Both the position numbers and the translations under genes were made by a program. Positions 1 through 12,355 of a stretch of 64,000 nucleotides of DNA are shown piece by piece. The notes under the pieces are model-generated. The model was not told the DNA's origin. It searched no databases and worked only from the letters and a program-made list of their open reading frames with translations. This stretch comes from Abelmoschus esculentus (lineage: Eukaryota; Streptophyta; Magnoliopsida; Malvales; Malvaceae). Each line of letters starts with the position of its first letter. Position 1 is the first letter of the stretch. The DNA is taken from the NCBI GenBank assembly GCA_035048815.1, contig JAUCBN010000054.1, positions 7,409,001 to 7,473,000 on the forward strand, written 5' to 3'.

Positions 1-295
1 AAAGAAGAGATAGAGAAGAAGGGAATCTATATACCTTCATTCTATGAACTATTTATGTAAAATTGATCGTTTAAACGCTACTATAAGCTACAAAACAAAG
101 CATTTATGGCTTCCTAGGAAACTGAAGAAAAGTCCACGCCAAATATTGTTATAAAGTATGTTGTATTATTAATTGTAGAGGCCATTTTTCATAATTATTA
201 TCCAAGGTTTATTTTTTCTATACATTTATTATTAAGGATATAGTTTGAAAATTTATTTATTTGTTTTTTATGACTAATATTTGTTATTGCTGTTA

Positions 296-515
296 TATTC
301 TTAAAATTTATTTTTTAATATTTGTTATTAAGGGTAAATAATTTTTCAATAATTATTAATAGGGTTTACTTTTAAATTTTAATTTTTTAATATTTATTAT
401 TAAGGGTTTACTGATAAAATTTAATTTTTTTAATATTTATTATTAATGGACAAACTTTTGTAATACTTATTATTATGAGTTTATTTTTTTAATATTTATT
501 ATTAAGAGTATAATT
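296..515 (+). repeat. degenerate AT-rich tandem repeat
   Basis: The core TTTTTTAATATTTATTATTAA recurs about five times, usually followed by GGGT or a variant, at spacings of roughly 50 to 60 bases. The copies differ by small indels, so this is an old array. Confidence 0.55.
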
Positions 516-1263
516 CTTTTAAAACTTACTGGTACGAAGATACTCTTGAGATTTAATTTCTTTCAACACCTGTTATTGTGAAAAAGATTTAAATGATTAT
601 CTACAACTGCAATAATTATGATATCTTTTATCGTTATGTCTATAATAATAATATATATTATTAAAAAAATTATAATTATGATACTTGTCGTTGTGACCAT
701 AATATTATCCATTATTTGTGCAACCTTAATGAATACAACGTGATAAAAATCATGATCATAGTCATAATTTATATCCCTAATTTCGTTTCCATTTCATTAG
801 TTTGTCTTAGGTCGTTAAAATCTTAAATGCGAGCATGTTTATTATTATTAAGAATGTTTTATTGTTTTGATTTATTTATCAGGAATGTAGATGATAATGT
901 TTGATTGAGTAGTATAAGAATAATTATTGTTATAACTATAAAAATAAATTAATTTAAATATATCTGAATATTTGATTATAAATAATTTTAGGTACTGTAT
1001 CAAAATCTTATTTGTATTTTTTATTTTCACCATAAGTTGGAGGCGAGTATTTAATCGTATTGAGTTGAGTACAAAATTTTCTAGTTAATTATCGTTCAAA
1101 TTTTATAATTCACTGTATGTCGGAGGTAAGTATAAATTTTATTTTACAATTTAAATTTTATTTTAAAAATTTATGTCAAATTGTTTTAATTTTTTTAAAA
1201 ATTAATTATAAATATTTATAGTATTATAGTTTCAATTTAAATTACTTTTATTTTTATAGCATC

Positions 1264-1281
1264 ATATATATATATATATAT
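1264..1281. repeat. (AT)n microsatellite
   Basis: Uninterrupted AT dinucleotide run of about nine units. Confidence 0.85.
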
Positions 1282-1456
1282 TTCAAGTATGTAGAATTTG
1301 CAATAGTAAATTAAATATCATATAAAGTTATATATTATATTTATAATATTATTTTTAGAGAAAATATCATATAAATTAGTATTATAAAGTTCGGTTTGAG
1401 TTTGAAATACATCGATATCGAAATTTTAAACTCAAGTTTGAGTTCTAATTTGATAG

Positions 1457-4140
1457 TGTAATGACCCAAAATTTAAAAAGTTGAAATGAGATGTAGAGAT
1501 CGGGGTCGTTAAAAAACTTATTTGTTGTTGAAGTTAGGGAATATTTAAAGAATTAGGGTTAAAAATTAATGAATTAAAAAAAATAGGTTTAAATTTAAAA
1601 ATTGGGGATTATAAAATATAATTAGGGACTTTATTTTTAAAATTAGGGTTTTAATTTAGAAAATTAGGATTTGATTTGAAAAATTAGGGTTTGAAAGTGG
1701 AAATTAAAAATTATTTTGAAACAAAAAATGAGGATTTATTTAAAAAGAATGGAGTCGCCACCGGACTTTAGTAGGCCAGACACTGTAAAACTAGAGATTC
1801 TAAAAATGGGTTCGGGAGTCGGATACAAATGAGATATAATTAATACCCCACACCGCCCAAAAATTGGTACCTAATCGAATATATTTTGCCCGAATTGAAA
1901 ATTTGCAACTTCACATTTCTATTAATTTATTATCTGTTTAAAGAATGCAAATGCATTTTAAAGACCTTAATATTCGAAGGTAAACGTGCGAACCGCCACC
2001 GCTACGATTGGTACCGGCCTCGCTTACAACTGAATATTAAGATACCTCATTAAAGTTATTAATTAAATTAAATTTGGTGTTATATGTGATGAATAAGTAA
2101 ATATTTACGAGCAACAATTAAAGATACAACATTATAAATTACAAGGAAACAAAATAAAGTAAGAAATTTAATTGTAGAAATTAAATGCGAAAAAGTAAAT
2201 ACGAGAAATTAAATGTTAGATATTAGATATTTACACAAAATAGACCATAATAAAACGGATCCTTTCTTATTGTGGGTCACCATCAAACCGAGTTAATCGA
2301 ACATTCAAGAATTAAACGAATAAATAAAAGAAAACAATCGATATGTAAACAAAATAAATAAAATGCATACAAATATATGCACATATATTATACATATAGT
2401 ATAAATGAATAATATAATATATGTAATGTAGTAATACATATATATAATGTGATATAATAGGTATAAAATATGTACATATAACATATAATTTATATTTACA
2501 TTAGATATAAAATAACATGTAGTATTTAATCATAATAAATATATTATAGTGTATATGGTACTGAAAAATAAATAAAATAAAATTAGAAATACGAAAGAAA
2601 TGAAACTTAAAAACTAATTTAAAGTGAAAACAGAATTAAAAAGGGTAAAGTTGAAATAAAAATAAAAAACAGATTCGGAGGACTGATACGACAATTAAAC
2701 CATGGTCAGAAGTGAAACGTCTCGAAATTCAAAGGACTAACCCTGTAATTAACCCATTAATCGAAAACGCGCAGATCCTTCCCCTGGATCGGGTCACCAC
2801 ACGGGTTAAGAGGGGGTGCAAAACGACATAATTTTGTATTTAGTATATATATATATATTTGTTTCGAAACCCAGAATTGAGAGCCAAAACTCTCTGAAAA
2901 AAAATTAAGAACCCTATTCCTGTTCTTCAAAACCCAGAAATCGGAGAGAAAAGCAACGACCGAAGAACCAAAACCCGAGCCAAATCCTTTTTAAACAACC
3001 GAAACAATTCCTTTTATTTTCAAGAACTGTTTTTTGTTTCAAAACTCTCAAAACAAAAAAAACCTAGATCTCCTATTTCCTCTTCGGAAAACAAACCGAT
3101 ATCCTTTTTTGTGTTTCAAAGCTGTTGAAAACTAAAACGAAATAAAAACTTGATTTTAGATCGAGGTTTGAAAATCCTTTTTTAACTTTAAAAAAACTTC
3201 GATCGATGAGAAAAGGAGAAGAAAATGTGACAGTGACAGATAATCACCTTCACGACCAAATGTAATAACTTAACCTTAATATTTTCTATTCGAAAACTGA
3301 AAGAGTTTGCTTTGAATTTTTTTTATCTTGTATTACTTTTCTGAAAATTCTCGTCTAGGGTCTACATTTGATAGTTGTGGCTTTTATAGTCATTTTTACT
3401 TAATATTGGAATGGAAATAAAATTGACTGATTGCTGATGATTATCCTTTGATTTGTTTGTTTTCTTATACTTGCTGGAGGACTTGTACGAGAGGGAAGAG
3501 GGGACCATTCCCTTTTTTTTTTTGTTCGGTTCGCAACAGAGAAGAGAGGAGGACTATTCTTCAGTTTGGCCAGATGCAAGGATTAAGTAGGCTGATAATG
3601 CTGTCGTGGCTTGACGTTGATTCTTCGGTGATGTTGATCGGTCGGGATGTGGGCGATTGTGGGAATTCGAAGGGCCATATCCAGAGGCTTTTGGAATTCT
3701 TTTAGAAATTGAAGAGACAGAGGGGAGGTCGGTTCTGAGAGTTGAAGAGCCAAGTCATATCCGAGTTAATCGAATCGATTACTAGATAATAATTATTGTA
3801 ATGGGTTTGGTCGTAAAGGGTTAAGGGCTATTGTTGAGGTGTGTTTGTATTTGAGCTTTGGTAGATTTGGGTAAGAGTTTATGGGTTGTAATTTATATGG
3901 GTTACCAGTTTGGGCTATGATAATTATTGTAATTGGACTGACATATTTAAATTGAGTTGTATTTTATATTATTGACTAATTTTTGGATTTTTGAAATGGT
4001 TTATTATAAATATATATATTTTGGGTTTTTTAAAATTATGATTTATTTTGTAGTTAATTTGGTTTAAGTGATTCGGTTTAGAGAATTCAATTTAGGGTTT
4101 AATCAATCCCCAAACAAAAATATGATTATAAATAGTTTGA
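1457..4140 (+). mobile_element. LTR-like remnant (boundaries uncertain)
   Basis: The left end begins TGTAATGACCC, similar in style to the TGTAACGACCC starts of other long LTRs in this window. Further in are GGAGTCGCCACCGG (1751-1764), whose complement TGGCGACTCC resembles a tRNA-Arg-type primer site of Tat/Ogre elements (inference), and a TATA run at 2843-2858 followed by an A/C-rich leader, as expected for an LTR promoter. I found no matching target duplication and cannot fix the right end. The short open frames here have no recognisable protein. Confidence 0.3.
2843..2858 (+). promoter_or_regulatory. TATA-rich putative LTR promoter
   Basis: A GTATATATATATATAT run follows a GC-richer stretch and precedes an A/C-rich unstructured leader from about 2880. 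This matches the layout of plant LTR promoters, but an AT run can also be a simple repeat. Confidence 0.3.
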
Positions 4141-4647
4141 GTTCAGTTCAGTTCAAATTTAAGTTGACTCGGCTCGAGCTCGACTTATTATTTTTCTCAA
4201 ATTACTTTAAAATATTTTATAAGTTTGAAAAATAATATGTAAAAACTTATTTAAAAAAGATAATTTCTATTTATGTAGTATACAAGTAGTCGTAATACAT
4301 ATTTTAAATTATATGTAACGATGAATAAACAAATAATGGAAGAAGGAAAATAGATGTTGTTGGATTAAAGGGAAACGTTTGTTTTCTCAAATTTTTGTAT
4401 ACGAAATCCTAAACCATTAGAAGCAACTTATTTATACTCCATCCTAGTTCAGTAGCGTGCATAATTTGTTAAGTAATTGGGAGAGCGTCTTGATCTCTGT
4501 TTCCTATGATTATCCAGAATTTCATCCTCTACAACCACGATTTTAGTGTTATACTATGGATCCTGAAGTTCTATATTTTTCATAGGAGGCTCATCCATAA
4601 CTGTATCCCTAACGAAGGAATCTTTATTGGATAATGCTCAAGTTAAA
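4141..4647. other. AT-rich spacer
   Basis: No coding frame or element terminus seen. The last five bases (TTAAA, 4643-4647) are the left target duplication of the adjoining solo LTR. Confidence 0.5.
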
Positions 4648-5070
4648 TGTAACACTCTGAACTTTTGTCTCAATTCGAAATTTAATTTTAAAATCTTTAA
4701 TTTATGAAACCCTAATAATTTGAAAAATTTTAATTAGAATTTTAATGACCTAATTGATCTAATTCATATCTTTGGTGGCAATTTTGATAAAATGGTTAAG
4801 TTTTAGGGTCTTTGTGAACATCCTTAATATTCTAGTGACCAACTTTATAATAACACTCTGAATTTTTACCTCAATTCGAAATTTAATTTTGAAATTCATA
4901 ATTTCTGAAATCCTAATAATTTCTGGAATCTTAATAATTTGGGAAATTTTAATTAGAATTTCAGTGACCTAATTGATCTAATTCATATCTTTAGTGACAA
5001 TTTTGATAAAATGGCTAAGTTTTAGGGTCTCTGTGAAAACCCTTAATATTCTAGTGAACCAAATTTATAA
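4648..5070 (+). repeat. two-copy tandem duplication (~200-220 bp unit)
   Basis: Copy one (4648-4850) and copy two (4851-5070) both start AACACTCTGAA and share the same blocks in the same order, ending in TTCTAGTGA and TTTATAA. Copy two carries small insertions. The duplication covers the 5' end of the solo LTR. Confidence 0.8.
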
Positions 5071-5730
5071 TTTAACCAATTTTTTTAGGGTAAAAATTTA
5101 AAAACCCTTTCTTTAGCGTGAAAACAGTTTGGCTCGAAACAGATTTGCGCAGCGTCCCTCTCCCCCTCTCGATAATCTCTCACCTATCTTGTTCTTTTTC
5201 GTTTAACATACCTCCTTTTTTCCTTGTTATTTTTCAGCTAGTTTCCGTCCGTTGTCATTCTTTGTATTGTTCTCTGTCGTAGTGGTGTTTTGGGTAAGTT
5301 TTGTTCATAATTTTGGGATTCTAGATCTGAAAGAGATATTGGTTTGATTTATTTTGGTATAAATGAATTAAGTTGAGTTTAATGTTTTGTTAAAATCATA
5401 TTGGGATTTTGTTATAGTGTTCGTTGGATTCCTTTGCTCTCAATATCATCGTCCTTCGTAGGTCAACGGAGTCTCGACGGAGTTACCACCGCTGCCGTTG
5501 TTCTCCTAGTTCTTCCGCCGCTTGTTGGTTACTGAAAACCTTAGTTGGGTGGTGGGTGTTAGATGGCATGTGGGCTTGGACTTTTGATGTGTGTTGTAGT
5601 TTGGTTGTGGATTGAGTGTAAGACTTGAGTGTGGTGGGCTTGTGTTTAGAGTTGGTTTAGGTAAGCCCAAACTTTTAATTTTTTTTGTTTATCTTGTTTT
5701 AGTATTTGAACTAGATCCGAATTTTGGTTT

Positions 5731-6027
5731 TTGACCGAACCGGTTTTGACCAAGTTGACCTAACCAATGTTTGACTTTTGAATTTGGGTCAGTTTGACTT
5801 GACCAGCTTTGACCTAGGCTAATTTGATTTGGACTTTGACTGGACCTTGGACCAAGTTGACTTTGATAGTTTTAACCTTGACCTTGTTTGACTTTTGACC
5901 TTTGACCAGTCAAATCAAAGTTAACTTTGACTTTAACTTCTAGATTTGACCTTTGACCAGTTTGACCACTCAAGTTAAAGTTGACTTTGACCAAAATTTG
6001 ACTTTTTCGGATAACTTTCCCCTTGAC
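5731..6027 (+). promoter_or_regulatory. dense W-box (TTGACC/TTGACT) cluster
   Basis: I count about 22 occurrences of TTGACY in roughly 300 bases, nearly all on the plus strand. TTGACY is the known core of WRKY transcription-factor sites in plants. Chance would give well under one. The cluster grew from a simple internal repeat of TTTGACC/TTTGACTT words. Whether it works in regulation is inference. Confidence 0.6.
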
Positions 6028-7302
6028 CTTTTTTGATATTCTAAATCCGAATCAGCTATTTGTTTTGTCAAATTCTTACTCGAAAGCTCGTTTTTGTGTT
6101 TTTCATCCTGAATTATTCTTAGAGTCTCAAAAATGATTTAAGAGTATCTAATTCAGAATCTTCTTCCGTTCAGGTGTTAACATTTCTGAGGCTTTGGGGT
6201 TACCTTTAGTTATTCGGGTCGACCGGGGACATTCTTCGAGACAGTCACATGAGTAAACTTTTGGATCAGAGTTTTGTTTTTAGTTGATGGCTTAGTCTTA
6301 CTTTATTAAGTAATATAGTTATGTTACCTGTAGGTTCTGAATCAACTAGACTAGAATGTAAGTCGCGTCTATCTCGGAGTTAGAGCATTAGTTGCTTAAG
6401 GTGTGTCTCTTCCTATGCTACATGTTTCTATGCTTATACTACATTATATGTGTATCTTTGAAATGTTATCTGTATACTGTTTGGTTGGACATGTGAGATT
6501 GTTATTTGTTCATACATGGTATCATCATACATGGCATGTGCAATTCTATTTTCAAATCAAGCATTTGATTTTCTGAAAAATTTCTACTCGTAAGAGTTCT
6601 AATTTATGATTTTACAAATCATATCATGTTCTATCATCGAAAATATTTTCCGATTTAAATTCAAAAATGTGAGGGAAATCTCCACTCGAGCAAGGAAAAC
6701 CTCCACTTTGGCGAGGGTAATCCTCCACTCAGTATGATTTTTGATATCGAGCTCTCTTATTTTCAGTCATGCATCAGTCATCATGCTTCATATTTTATTT
6801 GAATTCAGAAACTTTTCAGAAATATAAAATATGTTTTGTCTGTGATTGCTTGCACTCTAGAGACATACTAAGCTTTTTAGCTTACATCCCTTTAGTTTGC
6901 TTTTCAGATTCTCAGACCTGTTTAGACGAACTGGTACTTGGAGCATATCACATATTATTCAGGGAATTTATTTTAGTATGGACTTCTTTTAATTAATTCA
7001 GTTTAATGTTTTAATTTGTTATGGAGTATGTTATATTTTCGGACTATGAGATATTTTGACTTGAAATTTATTGGATGCATGTTTTCATGAAACTATTTCA
7101 GATGTTTTATATGATATTCATACATTGTTTTAAGCAATTCAATCTTATATATAAGATTGAAATCCCTAATATGATTTCTAAATTATCAAAATAACTCTAA
7201 TTTTAAAATTATTTAACCTAAATTATTTACTTGAGAGAAAAGTTTCTGTAACTTAATTCTCAAGATTCGATCTAAGAAATTAGGTCGAATTTGAGAGCTA
7301 CA

Positions 7303-9498
7303 TTAAATATGTCATGTTGGGTGGAAAACTGTAGGTTTAGTTTATATAGAGGTTTTAATAGCCTTCTTTGTTAAAGAATAGTAGACAAGGCCCTTGCATG
7401 CACATTTTGCTATTGTTTCACCCGACTAGCTCGGTTCATGTTTGTGTTAGTGTTAACACATGTCTTCAACATGTATGCGTACGATCTATTTTTAATAGAA
7501 AATTCAAAAAAAAATTATTTGAATACAAAAAGTTATCTATCGTAACAGTTGTTTAATAATTAACATGAATGAACGTATTTGAATTATTTTTAATCCTTAT
7601 TCGTTGGGTTGTAGCTGATACAATAATTTTAATATTATCGTTTTAATTATACTAAATTAGTATTTTATTATGGTGTTAATTAGATAGTGTAAATAATGAT
7701 TTTACCCTTATGTTTTCGACTATAAATAAGAGTTTCTATCGCTTATTAAATAAGCTATAATGATTTATTTGTTAAACACTTTAAGGTTTCTCAAGTGTTT
7801 TCTTTAAGTTTTTTTTTTACAAGAGAAGAAGAGTACCACTAATTTCTGTTATGATATTTGAGTATATAAATATTAGAATGACCGTGCTAATCGTAGGGGC
7901 TAATTATCTATAGTTATAATTAAATAAATTGAGTTAAATTCATTTTTGAGACAATGATTTTCATCACGACATAATTTATTAATTTTTTTTATTCTATTTA
8001 TATTATTATACTCAATCAGCGCAAACGTCTTTATTTTAAAATAATTATTTTTTTAACAACTTTTTCCTCAAAGTTTGATACAGGCCTCACATCAACTATA
8101 TGGATATGCAACAAGGGCAGAGGATGCATCTGATGCATCAGTTGCCCACGACATGGCTTCAAGTGGGACACATGGAAGACCAAGTGGGTGCGAGTATTGG
8201 CTGACAACTACAGTTTGTATCCCACAAGAGCAATTCACCTCTCAATATGATTAGTGCTAAAACGAGAGATTATTAGGTGAACCCTACTCATTATATTATT
8301 TATGGTCCAAATAATCATATCGTTCATATTTAAATAATTACCTAATAATTATCCACCTACTAATTACATGTAAGAAAGAGGTGATAATTCACTTGAAAAA
8401 AATTAAGATAAACGATCATAATTGTTTGAGACCATGGATGATGTGATGAACAAGGTTCACCTAATAATAGTTTTTCTAAAATAATGGAGACTCAGCTTTT
8501 GTTGGCAGTGTAAACACATGGGTACTTAATGATATGATTTTATAATTACATAAAAGGTTACAAGATAAATTTTTTTTCTTACAAAATTAATGAGAATTTA
8601 AGTAGATAAACAAAATATTACAAAATTTATATAATTTGCTACAAGAAATGTTAAGTAAGATGTAATAACACAATTTCTTATCTGAGATCACCCATACAAA
8701 TTGAGTTGAACTTACAATAAGCACTTGTGTAACCACACAAAGAGTTATAAAATATTTTTTTTACAAAAATAATAAGAATTTTAACAGTTACATTAAATAT
8801 TACAAGATATACATATTTTTTTACAATAAAGGTAAAGAAAAGTGTAAATACGCAATTTTTTACCCGAGATCATTTAATACAAAAAGAGATCAACATATGG
8901 TAACTGGTTAACCACTTTAACCTTTTTACCATTTTTTATTTTTATTTTTTATGATCTACACAAATTCTTACCTAATTATAAGATTTTTTTTTATAGTTAC
9001 ACAAATTTTTATCTAGTCCTACACAAATTCTTATAAAGTAGTAAGAATTTATGTAGCACCTATTTTTAAGCTTTATTTTAGGAGGTTTCATTTTAGAATC
9101 GCTACCTTCGAAAAAAATAGTTTAGTACCAACTTGGGAAAATTTATAGTTTAGTATAAAGTGATAATTAAACTTATTTTTAGGTTAAATTTTGTTATTGG
9201 TTCATTTACTATGCACAACTTGAATATTTAATACATGTACTATACTTTTCATTTTATAATTTATATATATTTTTTGAATAAATAATTTATGCTTTTGAAA
9301 TTTATAATTTTAGTCATGGTTTAACAGTTGTAATCAAATACATTAGCTTAAAATTTGTTTTATTAGTTATTGTACTATGCATTAGTTATTGATTTTATCT
9401 CTATTTTCGAATTTGAACATTTATAACTCTGTAAATTTAAATTGTTAAATTTAAGTAAAGATTGAAATTTTACGATTCACATATATATATATATATAT
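7303..9498. other. AT-rich spacer with degenerate duplication
   Basis: No convincing gene. A stretch at about 8536-8710 recurs in degenerate form at about 8741-8890; both contain TTACAA-rich text and end near GAGATCA...ATACAAA. A 56-codon open frame without a clear start lies at about 8083-8252; it matches nothing I recognise. The spacer ends in an AT run, whose last five bases TATAT form the left target duplication of the next LTR. Confidence 0.5.
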
Positions 9499-12140
9499 TG
9501 TAACGACCCGGTTTTTCTAGGTCAACATCGAGCGTTGACTCAGGCCATGGATCGTCAAGTCGGGTCTCGTGTGGAGCTCGCGGGATCGTTTTGGATCGTG
9601 TTAGGCCTCGGTTTTGCTTATTGGGCCTTTCGGGTTTGTTTTGAGCTTGCTTGTTGGGCTTGGCTTTTGGATTTGGTTGGATGAGGATATGTTAGTGAAG
9701 GGCAAAAGAGTAATTTCCTTGACCATTCACTTGTGACCAGCCCTAGAGAAAAAGGGGGTCACCTCTTTTCCCCATCACTCTCATCTTCTTCTCTTTTCTT
9801 TCCCCAACCCAAGTTAAAGGTGGAATCTTGTTAGCATGGAGTGAGAATCTCGTTTTGGTCATCAAGGAAGTTCTGTTCAGGTCGAAGAGATCTATCAACC
9901 AAGGGTGACATCTTTAGCTTTGGTGGGAAAGGTTGGAAGGCTCAAAATCAAAGCTTGAAAGTGAGAAAAGCTAGGAAGAAGCTTGAATTCGGGTTTGTTG
10001 CTTGAGTTTAGTACATCTTTGACTCTTACCTTTCATATGTCTCATAAATTGTTGTCTTGCCTGATTGTTTAGTTATGGAATGCTTGGATGGGGGTTTGGG
10101 GAGCTTAGAACCCTAGAAATAATAGAATTCGTATTTGGGGTTAAATGGATGTAAAAATGGTAGGAAATCATCTAGTATGATTTATTAAACTTGTAGAATA
10201 TTTTGGGAATCAACCAAGTAGATTAAGTGAGGTTTCTTAGAGATTTACAGGCTTAGACCTGCAAATTCGTGTAGGCGTATCAATTCACGGGAAAGGTGTA
10301 TCGATACCTTGTAGGCAAAATTTAGGCATAATTAGCAAGTGTATCGAAACGGTCATACCGTGTTTCGATACAGATCTTTACAATGGCATCCTTGATTCGA
10401 TACTCGTATCGAATCGGATAAGCCCTCCTCGGTTGACCGTAGAGTTGGTCAAAGCATATCGATACCCGTATCGGTACAAGGTGTTTTGATACCCCTTTGG
10501 AGAGGGTATCGATACAGGGTGTTTCGATACCCCAAGTAGGAGTATCGATAACCCTGATTGAATTGCACAAGTTCTTAAGGAAAAAGTTGGAAAGTCTCAT
10601 AATGTTACCCTAAGGGTCCTATGGGTCGTTTGAACTGTATAATGAACTATGAAACAAATGGAACGAGTTTAGTGTCTGACACGAGAAATTGTAACGAATA
10701 ACTCAATAAAAGATAGACGACCTAATTATTATGTTTCCCTAAGGATTCCGGGTAGATCGGAAAATAATGTACGATGGTTAGGGTCCTTGCTACGGGATGA
10801 CAGGGCACCAATATAATTTAGGGGTTATGACTAATGAAATAATCTAAAGAGGATCCTATAAATGACCTAGCAGGTTGGGTATCTAATCTTAATTATGAGA
10901 GATGGCTTGAAATATTAGAAGCATGCCTTGGACTTGTAAATGGTTTGACTTGCGCTGTTATATGGTGTATTCGTGTGTGTGGGTGCTCGAGAAGTATGTT
11001 TTACTTATTTCTTGGTAAAAAGGAATCCGAATATCCTAAAGTCAATGCATGACACTTAGCTAAGGGGACATGTACTTTGGGCTGTGTGAGCGAGTATGTC
11101 CAACGTGTCCATGGGCTATGTGATCTGAATTTGGTTCGAACCTATCCGTGGCTATGTTGATCTGAATAAGGAATATAACTTGATGGGATGTGTGAGCATC
11201 AAGTAACTCGATGAACTATGTGAACTTGAGTAACTTGATGGTTGTGTGACCTCAGGGATGGACTGTTTGTGACTATGTTGATCCAAGTATGTCCCGGACG
11301 TATCTGTGGCAATGTTGATCTAGATATGGTCCAACCCGACGACTATATGATCACGGGGACACCCAACGGCTATGTGAGAACGAGTATAGTAGGACTACGC
11401 TTGGCTAGTAGTTATTGATGCTGCATGCATGTGTGTATATCTTGTTAGCAGTGGTTAATGACCTTAATACCCTAAAGCTGTGTGAGTGGGGTAAGGTACA
11501 TATAATCGATGGGTTGTGTGATCTCGATGTAACTCGATGAGCTATGTGAGACCGAGTAGATAAGCCTGGTATGGCATGCGATCTTTTTTTATATGTTGAT
11601 ATCTTGAGATAGTAGCTTGAGAACTCTAGCTAAGGTAGAATAGGAGATGAACCTTAGTGTAGAAGCCTTTCTATGTACTCTTGACTATGCTATCTTGCTT
11701 GCTCGTTTTATGTACTTATGAATTGTTAGAGTTGAGATGTAACACTGAGCTTGTTAGCTCAACGTGCGGAATTGTGGTTTTTTCTGTGCATAGGTGACAG
11801 GTAGCTTTGGAGGGGCACATCGAGGAAGGACTTTCCAGCATCGGAGCCGTTTTAAGAGTACAATATTTGATCTTTCGTGGGACTTAATGTATTCATAGGA
11901 CCTTACCACATATCGAGTCTATATCTTTACTTTGGATTTCATTTTGAGTCGGACAATGTATTTTTAAAGGAGCTCTTGTTTTGTAAAACACTTTATTATA
12001 TTTTATTTTGATCTACGTAGATTTATGAAATGTAATATTTTAATTATTTGGACACATGCTTTTAAAAGAACTTTGATGGGTCGAATTTTGGGTGACCCAA
12101 ATGTGGCACTTCGGATCCGGATTGGGATCGGGGTGTTACA
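9499..12140 (+). mobile_element. solo LTR, TGTAAC family, TSD TATAT
   Basis: Begins TGTAACGACCCGG and ends GGGGTGTTACA, giving a 6-bp inverted end TGTAAC/GTTACA. It is flanked by TATAT at 9494-9498 and 12141-12145. The left copy lies in an AT run, so that duplication is less decisive than the others. Length 2.64 kb with no internal coding region. It carries a TATCGATA-type palindrome cluster at 10266-10560. A later part (about 11080-11560) repeats short GGCTATGTGA words. Confidence 0.75.
10266..10560. repeat. TATCGATA-type palindrome cluster
   Basis: GTATCGATACC and variants such as TTTCGATAC recur about ten times at 20 to 40 base spacing. The same clusters occur at 13133-13530, 21376-21665 and more weakly near 47940-48260, always in TGTAAC-family LTR sequence. 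Confidence 0.75.
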
Positions 12141-12355
12141 TATATAACTAAAAGTTATTAAATTGGATTTTAATGACTAAATTCACTACTTTCATATATC
12201 AAAAGTACTAGTTGCAGAATTTTTCCTTTAAGGGATTATTACAAAACTTGTTTCTTTTATTTGTTTTGTTCTTACGTTAGTTTTTCGTAAAAACATCACA
12301 AGCAACAACAACAACGAACTAAACGTCACAAGTACTAGTGTTTCATAAAATTTAT

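Larger units (their letters stand above)
1..1456. other. AT-rich intergenic DNA
   Basis: No open frame with coding character on either strand. The stretch is dominated by A/T runs and short degenerate repeats; nothing in it resembles a known gene or a recognisable element end. Confidence 0.6.
4648..7302 (+). mobile_element. solo LTR, TGTAAC family, TSD TTAAA
   Basis: Begins TGTAACACTCTG and ends GAGAGCTACA. It is flanked by identical 5-bp duplications TTAAA at 4643-4647 and 7303-7307, the mark of LTR-retrotransposon insertion. There is no internal region, primer site or polypurine tract, so this is a solo LTR left by LTR-LTR recombination. It is about 2.66 kb, with its first ~200 bp tandemly duplicated. 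It contains a very dense W-box cluster at 5731-6027. Short frames inside have no recognisable product. Confidence 0.75.

Noticed and set aside
1751..1764. GGAGTCGCCACC as a firm Ogre/Tat primer-binding site
   Set aside because: The complement fits a tRNA-Arg type site, but no LTR end lies beside it and no internal coding region follows, so it is kept only as a hint.
3448..3705. 85-codon open frame
   Set aside because: No domain, poor composition, and it lies in LTR-like sequence.
8083..8252. Open frame of about 56 codons rich in A, S and T
   Set aside because: No start codon in context, no homology I recognise, and no splice signals around it.
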